The translations under genes were made by a program, and so were the position numbers. From Nocardioides sp. Kera G14 (GTDB taxonomy: Bacteria; Actinomycetota; Actinomycetes; Propionibacteriales; Nocardioidaceae): a DNA stretch of 64,000 nucleotides. The notes beneath the pieces were generated by a model, which saw only the letters and a list, made by a program, of their open reading frames with translations, ran no database searches and was not told the DNA's origin. Shown here in pieces: positions 60,940-64,000 of the stretch; position 1 is the stretch's first letter, and every line of letters begins with the position of its first letter. The stretch is taken from assembly GCF_020715565.1 (NCBI RefSeq), contig NZ_CP085839.1, positions 2,790,001 through 2,854,000 of the forward strand, written 5' to 3'.

Positions 60940-60998
60940 TTAACTGCTGGTCAACCGGTCCCGGAAACCGTCAGGAGCGACCGTTGACCAGCAGTTAA
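60940..60998. repeat. Family-C extragenic palindrome, copy 3
   Basis: Perfect 16-bp arms (60940-60955 and 60983-60998, TTAACTGCTGGTCAAC and its complement) around a 27-nt centre, 12 nt after the purL stop. It may double as the purL terminator. Confidence 0.93.
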
Positions 60999-61009
60999 AA
61001 GCGCGGGGG

Positions 61010-63301
61010 TCAGTGCTGGATCGCGACGACGGTGGTGTCGCCGTCGAGGGCCTGAGGCAGGGTGGCCTGCCAGGCCTGCTTGAGCTCGGCGACGGGGATC
61101 TCGAACTGGCCCTCGAGCGTGAGCGTCTCGCCCGCGGTGATGCCGATCTCGGTGACCGCCACACCAGCAGCGGAGGCGGCGCGGAGGAAGGCCTCGCCGT
61201 CGTGCAGGTGCGTGGTCACCATGATCCGGCCGGCGCTCTCGCTGAACAGGGCGAGGAACGGGTCCTCGAAGACCCCGATCTCGGCGCCGACGCCCCGGCC
61301 GAAGCTGGCCTCGGCCAACGCCTGGGCGAGGCCGCCGTCGGAGAGGTCGTGGGCGGAGGTGATCAGGTCGCGGGCGTCACGCAACAGCGAGGCGTTGCGC
61401 TGCTCGGCGGCGAGGTCCACGCGTGGCGGCAACCCGCCGAGGTGGCCGTGGACGACGTGCGCCCACTCCGAGCCCGAGAGCTCCTCGCGGGTCTCTCCGA
61501 GCACGAAGATCCGCTCTCCCTCGGCCACGAAGGCCGACGGGATGCGACGGGTCACGTCATCGATGCGGCCGAGCGTGGCGACGACCGGCGTGGGCAGGAT
61601 CGCCACGTCGCCCGTCTGGTTGTAGAGCGAGACGTTGCCGCCGGTGACCGGGACGCCCAGCGCGAGGCAGGCGTCCTTCAGGCCGCGGCACGCCTCGGCG
61701 AACTGCCACATCACGTCGGGGTCCTCGGGCGAGCCGAAGTTGAGGCAGTCCGAGATGGCGAGCGGCGTCGCCCCGACCGTGGCGACGTTGCGGTAGGACT
61801 CCGCGAGCGCGAGCTGCGCGCCGCGGTAGGGGTCGAGCTTCGCGAAGCGGCCGTTGCCATCGGTCGAGAGGGCGACGCCGACCGTGGAGTCCTCCGCGAT
61901 CCGGATCATGCCGGCCTCGGCACCCTTGGAGAGGATGGTGTTGCCGCGGACGTAGTGGTCGTACTGCTGGGTGATCCACGTCTTGTCACACAGGTTCGGC
62001 GAGGCCACGAGCTGCAGCCAAGTGGCGCGGAGCTCCTCAGTCGTCGAGGGGCGAGCCAGGGCCTCGGCCGCATCGGCCTGCAGCGCGTCCTGCCACTCGG
62101 GGCGCGCGAAGGGACGCTCGTAGACGGGGCCCTCGTGGGCGACGGTCCGCGGGTCGACGTCGACGATCGTCTCGCCGTGGTGGTCGATCACCAGCCGGCC
62201 GTCCTCGGTCACCTCACCGATGGTCGCGGCCTCGACGTCCCACTTCGCGCAGATGGCGTAGAAGGTCGCCTCGTCCTCCGGCGCGATGACCGCCATCATC
62301 CGCTCCTGCGACTCGCTCATGAGGATCTCCTCGGGAGTCAGCGTCGAGTCGCGCAGCGGCACCCGCTCGAGGTGCACGTGCATGCCGCCGTCACCGGCCG
62401 CGGCCAGCTCCGAGGTGGCGCACGAGATGCCAGCGGCGCCGAAGTCCTGGATGCCGCGCACGATGCCGCTCGCGAAGAGCTCGAGCGTGCACTCGATGAG
62501 CAGCTTCTCCATGAACGGGTCGCCGACCTGCACCGACGGGCGCTTCGCGGGGCCGTCCTCGTCGAACTCGACACTCGCGAGGATGGAGGCACCGCCGATG
62601 CCGTCGCCACCCGTCCGGGCGCCGTACATGATGACGAGGTTGCCTGCGCCGGAGGCCTTGGCCAGGTGCAGGTCCTCGTGCCTCAGTACGCCGACGGCCA
62701 GCGCATTGACCAGCGGATTGCCGAGATAGGTCGAGTCGAAGACGACCTCGCCGCCGATGTTCGGCAGGCCGAGGCAGTTGCCGTAACCGCCGACTCCGGC
62801 GACGATCCCGGGCAGCACGCGGTGCGTGTCCGGCTCATCCAACGGCCCGAACCTCAACGGATCCATGACCGCGACCGGCCGCGCGCCCATGGCGAGGATG
62901 TCGCGGACGATGCCGCCCACGCCGGTCGCGGCGCCCTGGTAGGGCTCGACGTACGACGGGTGGTTGTGCGACTCGACCTTGAAGGTCACGGCGTAGCCGT
63001 CACCGATGTCGATCACGCCGGCGTTCTCGCCGATACCCGCGAGCAGCGGGCCGGCGGGGGTCTCCTGCGGCACCTCACCGAACTGCTTGAGGTGCACCTT
63101 GGAGGACTTGTAGGAGCAGTGCTCGGACCACATCACCGAGTACATCGCGAGCTCGGCGCCGGTGGGACGACGGCCGAGGATCTCGCGGATCCTGGCGTAC
63201 TCGTCCTCCTTCAGCCCCAGCTCTGCCCACGGCAGTGCCTTGTCAGGGTCACCGGCGGCGACGGAGACGGTGTCGAGGGCAGCGATCTGAGCCGAGGTCA
63301 C
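61010..63301 (-). CDS. purL: Phosphoribosylformylglycinamidine synthase subunit PurL (small type)
   Basis: This 763-aa enzyme makes FGAM in purine synthesis together with separate PurQ and PurS. Motifs are the N-terminal [40 protein letters not shown], the later [11 protein letters not shown] and the [15 protein letters not shown] block. Length fits the actinobacterial small form. A GTG at 63301 and a TTG at 63310 are both possible starts. purQ and purS are not in the window. Confidence 0.96.
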   Translation of the reverse strand: MTSAQIAALDTVSVAAGDPDKALPWAELGLKEDEYARIREILGRRPTGAELAMYSVMWSEHCSYKSSKVHLKQFGEVPQETPAGPLLAGIGENAGVIDIGDGYAVTFKVESHNHPSYVEPYQGAATGVGGIVRDILAMGARPVAVMDPLRFGPLDEPDTHRVLPGIVAGVGGYGNCLGLPNIGGEVVFDSTYLGNPLVNALAVGVLRHEDLHLAKASGAGNLVIMYGARTGGDGIGGASILASVEFDEDGPAKRPSVQVGDPFMEKLLIECTLELFASGIVRGIQDFGAAGISCATSELAAAGDGGMHVHLERVPLRDSTLTPEEILMSESQERMMAVIAPEDEATFYAICAKWDVEAATIGEVTEDGRLVIDHHGETIVDVDPRTVAHEGPVYERPFARPEWQDALQADAAEALARPSTTEELRATWLQLVASPNLCDKTWITQQYDHYVRGNTILSKGAEAGMIRIAEDSTVGVALSTDGNGRFAKLDPYRGAQLALAESYRNVATVGATPLAISDCLNFGSPEDPDVMWQFAEACRGLKDACLALGVPVTGGNVSLYNQTGDVAILPTPVVATLGRIDDVTRRIPSAFVAEGERIFVLGETREELSGSEWAHVVHGHLGGLPPRVDLAAEQRNASLLRDARDLITSAHDLSDGGLAQALAEASFGRGVGAEIGVFEDPFLALFSESAGRIMVTTHLHDGEAFLRAASAAGVAVTEIGITAGETLTLEGQFEIPVAELKQAWQATLPQALDGDTTVVAIQH

Positions 63302-63335
63302 GGCCGTCAATCTACCGGCGCGCAGGCTCAGAGAG

Positions 63336-63914
63336 TTACTTGAGCAGACCGTCTGCGAGCACGGCGATCAGCGGACGCACCGCATCCTCGCTGAGCTCGC
63401 TGTTGTCGACGACCGCGGCGATCCCGCCGACGAGTCGCACCAGCTCCATCGCATCGACGTCCGAGCGCAGGCTGCCGAGGCCCTCGATGACGCGCTCGTT
63501 GGCGTGGAGGTAGGTCCGGCACTTCATCGCGTACGGCGACTCCTCGTCACCCATCGCGGCGGTGATGCGCCATGCCGCGCCCTTGTGGGCGGTCAGGAAG
63601 TCGACGTACGACCGGAGCCAGGCGATCAGGCGATCACGGTCGGTGCCCTCGATCGCCAGCGCCGCGTCGGCCGCACCGTTGACCGTCTCGGCCCACCGGG
63701 CCGTGGCGGCCTCATAGAGCTCGTCCTTGGTCTTGAAGTGCCGGTAGAGCGTGCCTGCGCCGACGCCGGCCGCCTTCGCGATCTCGTCCATCGAGGTGGC
63801 GTCGATGCCCTTCTCGCGGATGAGCGTGCGACCCGCCTCGATGATCTTGTCGCGGTTGCGCTGCGCGTCGGCGCGCAGCGGACGAGGCGCCTGCGTGTCA
63901 GCGCTCACAGTCAT
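63336..63914 (-). CDS. TetR family transcriptional regulator
   Basis: This 192-aa protein has a TetR helix-turn-helix ([20 protein letters not shown], then [19 protein letters not shown]). An all-helical ligand-binding domain follows ([16 protein letters not shown]). GGAGGAA precedes the ATG at 63914 by 6 nt. A palindrome (GGAGACCGTCTCC) in its own promoter suggests autoregulation. The ligand and targets are not visible here. Confidence 0.94.
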   Translation of the reverse strand: MTVSADTQAPRPLRADAQRNRDKIIEAGRTLIREKGIDATSMDEIAKAAGVGAGTLYRHFKTKDELYEAATARWAETVNGAADAALAIEGTDRDRLIAWLRSYVDFLTAHKGAAWRITAAMGDEESPYAMKCRTYLHANERVIEGLGSLRSDVDAMELVRLVGGIAAVVDNSELSEDAVRPLIAVLADGLLK

Positions 63915-63940
63915 GGGTTCCTCCAGCACCGTTGCAAAGC

Positions 63941-63953
63941 GGAGACCGTCTCC
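63941..63953. promoter_or_regulatory. Palindromic operator upstream of the TetR gene
   Basis: GGAGAC-C-GTCTCC is a perfect 6-bp inverted repeat with a one-base centre. It starts 27 nt upstream of the ATG and overlaps an AT-rich TATAG patch that could be the -10 element of the regulator's own promoter. Confidence 0.7.
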
Positions 63954-64000
63954 ATATAGTTCTAACCGGAGCATCTCTCCACATCAGTCTACGTCGGCGC

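Noticed and set aside
59760..60998. Palindromes as terminal inverted repeats of an insertion sequence
   Set aside because: Each palindrome is self-complementary on its own, no transposase is present, and no target-site duplication is visible.
61013..63343. 776-residue open frame antisense to purL
   Set aside because: Pure codon-bias shadow; the opposite strand is an unambiguous PurL.
1..64000. tRNA or rRNA genes
   Set aside because: I looked for T-loop (GGTTCGANTCC) and rRNA-like conserved stretches and found none that fold convincingly; a covariance-model scan would be decisive.

Overview
The window looks like chromosomal DNA of a high-GC actinobacterium, most likely a Nocardioides-like member of the Nocardioidaceae (inference). 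Support comes from a mycothiol synthase gene next to a GlnR-type regulator, DUF3073, DUF1416/SseC, DUF4395 and FABP/nitrobindin-like genes, frequent GTG and TTG starts, and many 4-nt GTGA/ATGA stop-start overlaps. Gene order over parts of 23.9-63.3 kb resembles the M. tuberculosis order I recall (sseC-cysA-thiX-Rv0817c / glnR-mshD, and SCP-like-purF-purM-DUF3073 with purL nearby). No rRNA, tRNA, CRISPR array, insertion sequence or prophage was recognised.

1-22.7 kb is a cell-surface polysaccharide locus. At the left edge lie a GDP-mannose 4,6-dehydratase and a partial GDP-keto-sugar reductase. A plus-strand run (1.7-11.35 kb) encodes glycosyltransferases, a CDP-6-deoxyhexose pathway (RfbF, RfbG, an RmlC-like epimerase, an SDR), an acyltransferase-3, a Wzx-type flippase and a hexapeptide acetyltransferase. 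A convergent minus-strand run (22.66-11.37 kb) encodes DUF4012, a Wzz/BY-kinase with a (Gly-Tyr)7 tail, an aldo/keto reductase, a heparinase II/III-like protein, a Gfo/Idh/MocA oxidoreductase, a Wzy-like polymerase, an acetyltransferase, an epimerase and a glycosyltransferase. The Wzx, Wzy and acetyltransferase part (about 9.4-15.5 kb) is visibly richer in A+T than the rest.

22.7-31.2 kb holds two tandem secreted 97-aa paralogues sharing an upstream motif that resembles a DasR site, a sulfur/thiol operon (thioredoxin, DUF4395, rhodanese, DUF1416), a repeat-containing secreted protein, glnR-mshD, and an FABP-Fur-YgfZ run. 31.2-36.4 kb is dominated by a 1538-aa coiled-coil protein with 22 consecutive 11-residue repeats, preceded by a repeat-rich 560-bp non-coding stretch.

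36.5-48.7 kb is phosphate biology: ppk1, then a minus-strand pstSCAB-DUF47-pit run, then a MutT1-like NUDIX/histidine phosphatase. 48.7-63.9 kb holds cspA, DUF3073, purM, purF, two overlapping soluble histidine kinases (the second lacks the phospho-acceptor His), an SCP-like gene, an M20 peptidase, an ArsR-type regulator divergent from an MFS transporter, a VOC protein, purL and a TetR regulator.

The pattern I rate most unusual is three families of extragenic palindromes. Two of them (A at 39.8/40.8 kb, C at 59.8/60.7/60.95 kb) tightly bracket two different AbiEi-like/DUF559-like nuclease-fold genes. The third (B) sits in convergent intergenic gaps, and a decayed copy appears to form the linker between the two GNAT domains of mshD. 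This resembles REP elements paired with a cognate gene, but with a nuclease-fold partner instead of a RAYT transposase.
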